This document shows, in pieces, positions 34,426-45,322 of a stretch of DNA of 64,000 nucleotides. The stretch is taken from positions 66,041,850-66,105,849 of the forward strand of contig CM077645.1 of assembly GCA_039707465.1 (NCBI GenBank). Reading direction: 5' to 3'. The position numbers and the translations under genes are program-made. Origin of the DNA: Rhabdophis nuchalis. Taxonomy: Eukaryota; Chordata; Lepidosauria; Squamata; Natricidae. Positions within the stretch are counted from its first letter, which is position 1. Each line of letters opens with the position of its first letter. The notes beneath the pieces are model-generated. The model was not told the origin of the DNA and did no database searches. It saw only the letters and a program-made list of their open reading frames with translations.

Positions 34426-35228
34426 ATATGTAACCATGTAGTAGGGTTGTATTGCTATTATCCTTCCCATCTTATCTTTCCTACTTTCTTCTATTGGTAT
34501 CTTATGATTTGTACACCAGAGACAAATTCCTTGTGTGTCCAATCACACTTGGGCAATAGGGAATATTACTATTTGTATTCCTATTACCTGGCAGAAAATT
34601 GGAAATCAAGACATCCCCATTTCTCCTCTCCCATGATTTGATATATAGTTAAATAAAATGCTATGTTCTTATGGAAAAAAATAACAAGAGTTTTTATGAT
34701 ATGTGGCAGTGTTTTAATAATTTTTATTAATAAAGATAAGAATAACATTTCTCACGATTACATAATATGGTTAAATATGGTCAGATATTTAATCTGTTAA
34801 TTTCATGTACTTATTGTGTTTATTCTTTTTTATGAGTTACTTTACTGGTTTTCTTTAATAAATTAATTTAAGAAATGAAAATGAGTTGTCAAACCTTGCT
34901 GCAGATGGTTGATTTTTATTTTATTTAATTGATTTGTTAAGGCTGCCCAAGTCCAAAATAGACTCTGTAGGTTTTACATCATATCCAAAACACTGAATTA
35001 TGAGAGATAAGACAACATGGATACTGGGCTAAAACAGCATTTCCCAATATTAAAAAAAAAACTTGACTGGTTCCATGGTTATCTTAAGAACAACAACAAA
35101 AGCAAGCTGCACTGACACCATAATAGAGCCAGGTTTTTAAGATTTTCTGGAACCCATGGAGAATGTCTTTGAGAAGATGCTGTTTCAAAGGGAAGAATAG
35201 TGATAGAGAGAAAGCAGCTTCTTTCAAT
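34426..35228. other. Unique sequence with a possible LINE-tail scrap
   Basis: 'aaggctgcccaagtccaaaa' at about 34941 resembles a LINE 3' tail also seen near 60.67 kb, but it is too short to assign. Confidence 0.4.
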
Positions 35229-35310
35229 TCCAGAGGATGACACTTAATTGAGGAATTAAGTGTCATCTTTTGGAATTGAGGAATTCCAGAAGATGACACT
35301 TAATTGAGGA
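35229..35310. repeat. Local direct/inverted/direct triplication
   Basis: A segment of about 28 bp (core 'gatgacacttaattgagg') is followed by its inverted copy ('aattaagtgtcatcttttgg') and then by a second direct copy. Confidence 0.85.
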
Positions 35311-37603
35311 AGCACATTTGTTCTTCTGGTGTGCACAGGGCAAGGAGAAACAACATACTGGCTGGAGGCTAGGCTCTTGTTGTCTGGGCAATCTGTCAGT
35401 TGCTGTAGACGATATAAAGCAGAAAGGAGAGCCTCTACCTACACCAAATATCTGCCAGCAGATATTCTCAACAATACCAACTTCATATTGCACCCCCAGT
35501 TCTTCAGTCTAGAACCCCTGCAACCTAGGGAACATTAGATGAACCTCCCAAAGTTCTGTGTATTATTGAGTCCCCTACAGTATGAGACATTGCTTGGCCA
35601 CCAGCCTTCCTAGAAACAAGCTTGTCTCCTTGGCCTCAAGTCCCACTGTGTTGGCCTCAGCTCCTTAACATGCCACATAAACCCAGAGCACTACCAATGC
35701 CATCATCTTCTGGCTGCCTCCAGTCACTCTCATGGCAAGGGCATGGTCCATTGGTACACCATGGCTCTGGCCACTTTAGATACAATATCTGGCATGACAA
35801 AGGCCCACTGGATTTTGCCCACTTTAGACCCAGCACCCAAGATGATCTCCAGGTCATTTGGGACTCCACATTCCACCACACAATGCACAATAGCTTTCTT
35901 CCTCCTGTCATCATTGTCAGTTGCTCCCCACCATAGATGAGCCCTCTGGTGACTTTTTGTGAGTCTTAAACTAGTCTTATTCATCCTAATCGGTGGAAAC
36001 TGATCAGTGATTTGTAGTTTCCCAGAAAACTACGTCCATCTTCAAAAGCCATCACACAGTCTAATTCATTTTAGCCACTGAAGTAGTTTCACCTAACAAC
36101 CAGAAGTCCCATTATTGATTTTTCTTTCCGCAATCATCTCTGTTCTTAAAATGTTCTTGTGGAATTTTCTAAGATTTCCCCAAATATGCCAACTCCATAT
36201 CTGTCAGGATACTTGCCCTCCAGAATGAGATTCTCCCTGATATCTGTGTTGCTCCATTGTGATGGCATTTTGAAATACCTTCTCCCAGACCTTGAATTAA
36301 GGCAGATTTGCTGTATATTCTGTATGGAGTGGTTGATTATTTTTTATTACCTTGTGTTTTTAATTTGTTTCATATTGTGAGCCACTCAGAATTGTTTTAG
36401 AGTCAGCTGGCATCTGAAACCTCCCTTAAGACAGATTTTCTATAGAATTGAACCTAACCATTATTCTCAGCAAAGCAAAGCAAAAGCTGATTGATCTGGA
36501 TGTCTACAAGGATATATGTGGAGTCAATGAGGCTCTATGGGGGAGAGAAATCAGAACTATGCTGTAAAAAGAAAGCCTATGAAGTAAAGTAGTGTACAGT
36601 ATGTGTATTTTTAAGCAAGTATATAATAAAGTAATTTAATTTAATATAGGAGAGTCTAATTATTTGCACAACCCATGCAACCAGGTCTAGATTTTATTCC
36701 AAGGCAAATGTTTAGTGATTACAAGCGGGAACTGGAAAATATAAAGGGCAGTATTTACAAGATCACATATTAATAATTTAAATAATATGCTCTTCAACCT
36801 GATCGTACTGTGTCAATACATAAGATTGTAGCAGATGATATTCAAATTATTATATTTCTTCAGCAATTGTATTATAAAACATACTAAGCAGAAAAGTGAG
36901 TAGCATTAAGGCATGTGGATAGATTATCTGTCTTGTACTATTCACATCTCATTTTTCCCTGGGCAAGCTTACATGTGCAAAACAAGTAGTTATTATTAAG
37001 ATGTTCAGCATGGTTCTAAATTTACAAGTTAAAATGCCAGCTATGTTGTGGCCAAGCTGTAGCCTGGATTTATATTGCAAAGGATCTATAATTCCTACAT
37101 GATTTAATTATGATAACAAAGAAAGCACAGACTCTTCTTCTGCCATTATCATATGCAGCTAGAAATTGCTGTCATTTCATAATTGAGTCTCTTCAAACTC
37201 AGCAACATGAATGGTTTTTCAGAAACAAACAACCCCCTCATCTTACTTCTCAAGATATTTTATCCTTATATCTTGTCATTTTTCCAGTTGTGGAATAGCT
37301 GAAGTGTGATTGAGTCTTATACAAAGTGATTGAGTGGAGTGACATCCATCTCTCTGGCCTAGGCAAAGAAAAATATATAAAACAGTAGTTTTAAACAAAT
37401 ACTTTCCAATCTTTTGCCCTACATTATTCTGTTCTGTGCCATCCTGCTCACTGAAAAATGACAACATATTTGTGTTTACTTGTGTCAGATGTTTGGGATT
37501 ATGGATTATTAAATGTGTTTAAGAAACCAGCTTTTTATTTGTATCATAGCTTGTTCTGGTAAGCTTAAAACAAATCGATTTATATATCAGTTATATATAT
37601 ACT
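35311..37603. other. Unassigned sequence, possible ancient retroelement
   Basis: Overlapping 65-104 codon frames occur on both strands at 35.6-36.0 kb but match nothing I recognise. 'gtgagccactcagaattg' near 36377 resembles a degenerate LINE 3' end on the + strand. No host gene is supported. Confidence 0.35.
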
Positions 37604-38159
37604 TGTGTCACAACACCCTGGTAAGCCCCAATTAAGGGAGGAAGCATACTGCTTTTCTTTTCTGTCTAGATGGTCTCTGGCTCATAACCAGAGACCATCT
37701 AGACAGAAACCTATTAGTTTCATTGTGTCTTTTTTTTTTTTACATGTGTGTTAGGTTTTGAGCTGATAAATAAATAAATAAGGGAGACTAGGATCTATTT
37801 TGAGCTATTTAGCTCTCCTCAGCTAGCCATACCCTTACTGGGATTTGAACCGGGGCTGTATTGGTTAGGCAGATGTTTCCTTTTCTGCCTTTTGGCTCAT
37901 CACCAGTAATATAGCCCCAGTTCAAATTCCAGTAAGGGTACGGCTAGCTGAGGAGAGCTAAATAGCTCGAAATAGATCTATCCTAGTCTCCCTTATTTAT
38001 TTATCAGCTCAAAAACCTAACACACATGTAAAAAAGAAAAAGACACAACGAAACTAATAGCTTTCTGTTTAGATGGTCTCAGGTGATGAGCCGAAAGGCA
38101 GAAAAGGAAAGCAGTGTGCTTCCTCCCTTAATTGGGACTTACCAGGGTGTTGTGACACA
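37604..38159. repeat. About 0.55-kb palindrome containing SINE copies
   Basis: Left arm 37604-about 37850 starts 'tgtgtcacaacaccctgg'; right arm about 37905-38159 ends with its complement 'ccagggtgttgtgacaca'. Matching blocks between the ends include 'agggaggaagca', 'acatgtgtgttaggtttt', 'gagctgataaataaataa' and 'agctatttagctctcctcag'. The centre has inverted copies of a tRNA-like sequence with B-box 'ttcaaat'. Flanks share 7 bp (atatact). Confidence 0.85.
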
Positions 38160-38204
38160 ATCATATACTTATTTCCCCTTTCTCAGCTGATCAGGAGGAG
38201 AACC

Positions 38205-38330
38205 TGGTGACTTAGTGGCTAAAACATCTGCCTAACATGTAATAAAGTCCCGGTTCAAATCCCAGTAAGGGTATGGCTAGCTGATGAGAGCTAAATAGCT
38301 CGAAATAGATATATCCTAGTCTCCCTTACA
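38205..38330 (+). mobile_element. tRNA-derived SINE (third family)
   Basis: A-box-like 'gtgacttagtggctaaaac' and B box 'ggttcaaatccc', then the body 'gtatggctagctgatgagag' and 'tatcctagtctccctta'. The same body forms the inner arms of the adjacent palindrome, once on each strand. The tail is followed by CA/TA repeats. Confidence 0.75.
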
Positions 38331-38803
38331 CACACACATATATATACACATACATATATATATTATATCCGTTATATATTTATCATAACTTAAGCAACCT
38401 AATAATTATGAAGATATTACTGGGTAATGTTAGCATTTTATTGAACACCTGGATACACACACACACACACACAAATTTATATGACGTTTGGAAATTCACT
38501 TACCCTGAAGGTTTTTTATGATGCATGTGATTATCTTATTTATGAAATTTCACTGTCTTGGTATCAGCACAGCAGCAATTTGATACCTGCCATGTGAAGT
38601 TATTTATCCTTTACAAAGTTTTCTGCTCTAGATCAGACTGTATAAATGTGCTGTAAAATGCCTGTCACATTTGATTAGATCTCAGCAGATGATAAAAACA
38701 ATTTCATTGGTTCCTTGAAATGATAAAACATATTAAGGTCTTTGAGTCAATCTTTTTGCCAGAGCTGAGTCCATCTGAGAGCATCCTTCATTTTGACTAC
38801 AGT
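38331..38803. other. Unique sequence with CA/TA repeats
   Basis: Short (CA)n runs at 38332-38340 and 38457-38473 with TA-rich sequence between. Nothing else recognised. Confidence 0.5.
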
Positions 38804-38811
38804 ATTAAAGG

Positions 38812-39590
38812 CAGAGGTGGGCTGCTGCGAGTTCTCACCAGTTTGGGCGAACTGGTGGTTAAGATCCTGCACAGTTTGGTGTTTTGTTCTCTAATTACTC
38901 ACACCTGAGGGGGTCAACTGACAACTGCTTTATTAACTCTTCACGTACTTAACATCAGAACAAGAACACACAAAAACGTGGCTTGACAGCTCTTTTATAG
39001 TTGCTGTCAAACCCCTTTTAACCAATAAACACTCTGGCATTCTCCCGCCTGAATGCCTTCCCGGTTCGCTCCAATGAGAATCCGCTTCTTGCTTGAATGA
39101 CAGTGGCCGCTCGTCACTCGAGTATACAACATTTGGAGAACCAGCAAATCCCACCACTGGCTGGCCCCGGCTCCACTCATTTTGTGGCCTGTTTTCTGGG
39201 CCACTTTTCAGCCCATTTTTGGGCCAAAACCAGCCTGGAAAACGGCCCATAAAATGGCCTGGAAAATAACCCCCAAATGCCCTTTTTTGTGGGCATTTTG
39301 GGGGTATTTTTGGCTGGTTTGGGGGCAATTTTTCAAGCAAAAAATGGCCCCAAAACAATCTGAAAATGGCCCCAAAAGGGCAAAAATCAGGCTGAAATAT
39401 GGGCAGGGGCAGAGCTAGCCAATGGTGGGATTAGCCTCCACTGGCTGAACCCTACCTCTGCTTTTGAGGCGAGTGGCCAGGAGGCGGGGCTGGATGTGAT
39501 GAGTGACATCACCCACCCAGCTACATGACCAACCAGCCATGCCTACCCAACCAGAGAAATGGTTGTTAAGTTATTCAAGTCCCTCCACTG
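38812..39590. mobile_element. hAT element interrupted by a solo LTR
   Basis: Ends 'cagaggtgggctgctg' and 'caagtccctccactg'. Flanking 8-mers attaaagg (38804-38811) and cttaaagg (39591-39598), 7 of 8. Removing the solo LTR (38880-39131) joins 'gcacagtttgg' to 'agaaccagcaaatccc' and restores a continuous element. The right half has repeated 'ggcccattttt' and 'aaaatggcc' motifs. Confidence 0.8.
38880..39131 (-). mobile_element. Solo LTR
   Basis: 252 bp starting TGTTTTGTTC and ending ATACAACA on the + strand, flanked by a 5-bp duplication TTTGG (38875-38879 and 39132-39136). Read on the minus strand it starts TGTTGTATAC, has a TATA box 'tataaaag' at 38992-38999 and AATAAA at 38929-38934 in the correct order, which sets the orientation. 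There is no internal retroelement sequence, so it arose by LTR-LTR recombination. Class unknown. Confidence 0.82.
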
Positions 39591-39729
39591 CTTAAAGGAA
39601 TCTAATCCAAAGATATAATAAATTTTTAATATATTTTAAATGCTAAGTCCCAGTCTTGTGTTTACAGATTTGCAAATCAAAAAATAATCAATTATGAAAA
39701 AAGTAAGCCATAAAATAATAGGCTTCCAA

Positions 39730-40050
39730 CATGTGGGACTTGACTTGTAACTGTAATTGAGCCCTTAATTATGATCGTAAGTCATGTCAGTTGTTAACCA
39801 GGCTATCACATGACTGCACCCAATTTTACAATTTGTTTGCAGTGATCATTAAGCAATATGAATGCCATGGTCATTAAGCAAAGGCTATAATAATTAAACA
39901 GTAAAGCTTAAAGAAGTCAATGTCAGTTTCTGGCAAAAAAATAATAATCCTTTAGTAGGCTGTTGCAAACGGCCATCAATGTGAGCTGGTTGCCAAGCAA
40001 CCAAAATGTGATCAGGTGATTGTGGAGAGGATGGGCATTGGAAATTTGAA
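39730..40050. mobile_element. Decayed TA-target MITE
   Basis: Shares 'gttgccaagca', 'aagtcatgtcagttgttaa' and 'cattaagcaa' style segments with the clearer copy at 43028-43394. Ends not resolved. Confidence 0.45.
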
Positions 40051-42530
40051 TCTGAGATGTAAGTAGCGTGAGGGAGGTAGATTGTAATTTTGAACAGTTG
40101 TAAAATTATTTGATGTTTTTGGATTCTAGGTTTTTCTAATTTTGTCTCTGAAAGCTCATTATGACAATTGGTACTCTTGAAACAACAAGGATTGCTATTT
40201 TACTATACATACCAACACATGAGCACCCACGTAATTAGCAATAATCAAGATATCAAATAATCAAGCAATCAATTTCCTAATTTGATACTTACTCATTCTT
40301 TGAAGGCAGACAAATTATTGTGAACATATTCTTACAGATATAGAAACGTAGTAATATGAGAATTTAAAATATCTTTTACTAGGAGGAAATGGTGTCTTGG
40401 ATTTGAAATTGTTACCCTTTCTCTAGGGTCACAGAATACTGTACTCTCAGGGAAATATATGTTTGAGTTAAGAAAGTGGTAGAGAGACAGCAGTGGAATG
40501 GCGATATGTTTTAAAACAAGCTATAACCATTCTACTGTAAGAAGCACAAGAATTCTATTACTATTGAATCTCTTCTCTACAAGTATTAATTGTCTTGGGG
40601 AACCTTCCAGGTCATATCACTGCATCTTTAATAGTTCTATTAAAAAATATTCTTTAACTTCCTGAAATAAAGTTTGTAACTGCTATTAAGTGTAAAATAA
40701 CTTCTGAATATAGGTCAAACACCTAGGTACTTTAAAAACTATATTGTGGTCTATACTTTTAATAATATTGTGAAGACAGCTATAGAGGGAGTTCCTTGAT
40801 AGATACAGATATGCATGCTCAGTGTTCATGCTCCCTTCAGCTTTTTATCAGTAATTACACCCTGTTGTACACCCTTTAGTGATACCTTTTAATTGTAGTT
40901 AGACTAATCTCTGCTTGAAAGTTCACAAACCATCAATGGCCTTATGTTAAATATGTAAAGATTCTTGGGTATGCGCAGAATCAAATGGATTGCAAAGATC
41001 TTGAGTTATATTTCATGACTGATGACAAGCAAGTGAGGCAACAACACGAGAGGAAAATGGAATTGCAAAGGTTGAGTTCCAGCCCTTATTGTACCTCCTT
41101 GTAACTTCCCTGCCTGATATGACACCGTGGAAGAAATACATCTTTAGTGCTAACAAAAGATTCAACGTTCCAGCTTCTTTCTTTTCTCACATAATTGAAA
41201 AACAAAATCCAAACCCCTCTAGGCACGCAGGCAGACTGAGCGTAGCACTCGCTGCATGCTAGTAGCAAGCCTGCTGTTTAAGATGGGAATAAAATATTTC
41301 AACTTCCTTTCCTTGTTCAATTAATTTTTAAGAGTCATCCCCAGGGTTCAAGCAAAACTGGGAAGGGGAAAGGGGTATGTGTTTAACATGAATTGGCATC
41401 ATAGGAAAATCATTAACATCTGGGTAACTGCCGTGCCATTCATTTTCTAAAATAAAACACTTCTAGTGCATTTAGGAACAAAGGAAAACAAAAATGAACA
41501 AAATAGAGTACAGTACTTCTATCTACAGAATCAACTTCTGTCTTATCTTCTGCCTCATCAATGCTTTTGAAAGTCCTCTTTTTTTAAAAAAAATTGTTTA
41601 AATGAATATACCCTGGAGTTAGGACAGAGAAAAAGAGAGACAGGCATATTGGTTTTCTTTAATGTTTATTTCCCTGCAAAGAATGTTGGGATTTGATCAG
41701 CTTTTGATTAGTATTATTTTTGGATAAATGTAAAACTTTTTTATGTTGAGTTGGAGAGGAGAAGAACAAGGTCTGTGATGTATAGCTGAAATATGATTAA
41801 TATGACTTCTATAAAAACATTTTTAGATATTTATCGGGTATACAAGAACTCATCCATTTAACTATTGAAACATATTACTCAAATAACAAATGCATCCTTT
41901 GCCTGAAATGGTTGATGTTTTGTATAAACTTTACACCAGCAATTCAAGGTTTCAGACCAAAACCATTCTGGGATGCAATGTTTTGCCATTGACAAATATT
42001 TTCTCCCAAATATTGTGGTTCCACATACTAAATATGTTTTAGCATATACTTAATATATGTATGTACCTATGCACACCTTGTAATAAGTCTCATCCAGCTG
42101 TTAGTGAAAAGAGAAGAAAGTGGTTTCCACACATGCTTGTCTAAGATTGATAGAACATTCAGGAAAGTGTGAAAAACATCATGGAAGCAGCAGGAAGATG
42201 ATGGAGTATGTAAAAGACACTTCTCCCATTATTAGATATAAGAATTCTGTCTGGACTGCATATACATGAAGGCAACTTCAATAGCTGAAATGGAACAGCA
42301 TGTGAAATATCCCATTCTTCAAACTGATTGACAGTAAGAAAAGGTAGGCACCCATTGTGAGTATGACAAGGTGATATATAAGTTTGGCACAAACATGGAA
42401 CAACCTACACAATTAAAGCAACTCTGCCAAGTAAAGCATTAGTTCTTCTTAGTTACAAACATTTGCCTTTGGCCTTCTAGAATTATTTATTCTAGAATAA
42501 ATAAAATTATGCTGCTAAGAGAAATGGCAG
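40051..42530. other. Unique sequence
   Basis: No gene or confident repeat found. Confidence 0.5.
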
Positions 42531-42592
<62 letters not shown>

Positions 42593-42647
42593 ATTATCTG
42601 AAGAGAATGATTTATTTTTATTTATTTATTTATTTATTTATTTATTT
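42531..42647. repeat. (ATT)n and (TTTA)n microsatellites
   Basis: ATT units at 42531-42592 and TTTA units at 42611-42647, the latter being the tail of the adjoining minus-strand L2 fragment. Confidence 0.93.
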
Positions 42648-42835
42648 TTCGAATTTATACCCCGCCCTTCTCCTTGTTAGGACTCAGGGCGGCGCACAGG
42701 CATTATTAAAAACCATTACAAAACAATATATACTATTAAAAACATATTAAATTAACTTAAAACCCGTGCTAAAAACCCTTTAAAACCCTAAAAAATTAAA
42801 ATTTATAAATATAGTCAGAAATAGTTTTAGAACCG
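42648..42835 (-). mobile_element. L2-type LINE 3' end
   Basis: 'accccgcccttctccttg' and 'cagggcggcgcacagg' on the + strand are the reversed L2 3' block; only the untranslated region is present. Confidence 0.78.
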
Positions 42836-43027
42836 TATACATCAAAGAACTTAAATTGCAAAGAAGAAGACAGAGCAAATAGTGGCCTATGGAAGTCTAC
42901 CAACCAATCCCCCACAGTTTGCTTACTGCTATAGGCCCCATTTCCCTGTATGCACTAAAAACTGGGTGTTCTTCCTGTTGGCTTGTAAAAATAGCTCAGT
43001 GGGCAAAAACTGTTTCCCTGCAATATA

Positions 43028-43394
43028 CAGGTAGTCCTTGTCTAATGACTTAGCTCAAATTTTTGTTTCTAAGTGAGGCAGTTGTTAGGTGAGTTTAGTC
43101 CTATTTTTTGACCTTTCTTGCCAGTTATTAAATAAATTGCTGCAGTGTTAAGTTAGTAACACAATTGTTAAGTGAATCTGACTTCCCTGTTGACTTCGCT
43201 TTGCTGATCACATGACCCCAGGACACTGCCACTGTCATAAATAATGAGTTAGTTGCCAAGCATCTGAATTTTGATCACGTGACCATGGGGATGTTGCATT
43301 GGTTGTAAGTGGGAAAAACGATCATAAGTCATTAAGTGCCATTGTAACTTCAAACAGTCACTAAATGAAATGTTGTAAAATCAAGTACTACCTG
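43028..43394. mobile_element. TA-target MITE (CAGGTAGTCC ends)
   Basis: Inverted ends 'caggtagtccttg' and 'caagtactacctg' flanked by TA on both sides (43026-43027, 43395-43396), the signature of Tc1/mariner-like elements. The interior has 'aagtgaatctgacttccc', 'gatcacatgacccc' and 'gatcacgtgaccatgggg', common to a well-known squamate MITE. It has no coding capacity. Confidence 0.85.
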
Positions 43395-43396
43395 TA

Positions 43397-45189
43397 GAAG
43401 GGAAAGCAAAGTGAATATTAAAGTTTTGCAAAATGCCATAGTAAACAGTGCTAGGTTTGGTTTTGACCATGTGGTGCTGTTATGTAGAACTGTGACTTTG
43501 CATGGGTAACCCTAAAAGAAAGAGGAAAAAGAGAAATATGACAATGAGGTTCAAAAAATAGACTTTCATTGCACTGGCGATGATTTTCTCTTTTATGTTA
43601 AGAAACGTGAAATGATGCCATGAAGCCTTCAAAGCTTTTGCAACATTGCAGTACAATGAATTCCCCAATAAACCAACAGAGATTTCCCCTCCCCATAAAG
43701 ATTGCAAAATAATCCTTTCCAATCAGTACGAGTGACATTTGTTGCTAAGAGTGGGGATGAAACAAAACATCAATCAGAATTGCACTCCTCTTAGCAAAAC
43801 AGGTAAAAGTCACGGCATAGGTGAAAAGCTTGTCAACCCAGCTGTCAGGTTTTTGAAAATATTATGCTCCAAGAAAAATCAGCAAAAACTACAGATAACA
43901 TTACCTTGTTGAATAGTATTGTGCAATATCATACAACATCCCTGGCAGACAATAGAAAGAAACAATTGCTGTGATTCAGTTAATCACTGAAAATGCAAAG
44001 TACACAGGAAAAGTATATTGGTTTGGTTAAGAACTATTTAATGAGCCATGATGTGATTTAATTTGAGATAAGGATTAGTTATGTACAGATAAAAAAAAGA
44101 TGCTACCAAACACATGAAAAAAAACCTTGAACTTAATGCAAGTTCTGTTTACTAAAACAGCTGGCAGTTGTATTTTAATTCTTCTTGCTCTCAGTTCAAC
44201 CCTGGAGCAAATTGTGAAATCTGGGCACTATATTTTCTATGCACTGTGTGAAAGAAGAGGCAATAAATACAAGTCTACTTTTCCAAATGAAATATGGTGA
44301 TTATCAAGGGGAAAGGTTGTTAAATGACATTGATTAATTGATTGATGACAATGATTAAGTAAGCAAAGGTACTTAACTTTCCATACTTCCAATAAAAGTT
44401 GTTCACTTGATGTATGGCACTTCATTTCTGAGCCAAAATATCACAATTCTTAATGACAAGATTCCAGCATTTCATTTGAAGTCTAAATTGTGATGCAAAA
44501 TGCAGCAAGAATTTGAGTCGTCTATTGCTTCTAACAATTTTATCCTTCTTGATGGAAGAAAGTTATATTGAATGAATGGGAACATTCTTTTTTAAAAATA
44601 GAAATCTAATTAAAAAAAATAATCACCTTCAGTGATAAACAAATATTACAAAATAAAAAAATAGAAGGTACAAAATCAAGAAAAAAAATAGAAAAAGAAA
44701 CAAATAATAATAATAGCATAAAAATGAAATAAAATATATAAATGACCTCCCCCCCCCCTTCATCACATATATACAATCCTGATCAGCAAAAGTCTAATAA
44801 AAGGAATGGACTTCTGGAATGGTCTTTTAGTAAGAAGATAGAAACATATCTTTATCAAATGAGTTGACTTTGGATCCCTTCCTTTTACTTGTAACAATCT
44901 TGATCTTTAGTCCCTACAAATAATATTCCAGAACTTGATTCCTTTTCAATTTTTTTTCTTTATCCCTTCCTCAAAGCATTAATAATTCTTCAAAGCTTTA
45001 ACAAATCTATTTTGTAAATTTAATATTGGAAAATTATCTTGGCAGTTTTTGAAGGTTGGATGCTAGATTTTCCTCTAGCATCCAACCTTCAAAGTGCCAT
45101 CCTATAATATATATATATTTAAAAAGAATTCAAAAGAAAAATGTTTTTCCACATTATAAAGTCTTATAATTAATTCTAAAATATTATTT
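43397..45189. other. AT-rich unique sequence with one strong hairpin
   Basis: No gene found. A near-perfect inverted repeat with a 6-nt loop lies at 45041-45067 and 45074-45098 ('gaaggttggatgctaga' and its complement). Confidence 0.6.

Positions 45190-45322
<133 letters not shown>

Noticed and set aside
38905..39420. Frames of 65-141 codons on both strands
   Set aside because: They fall in a solo LTR and in the repetitive body of a hAT element.
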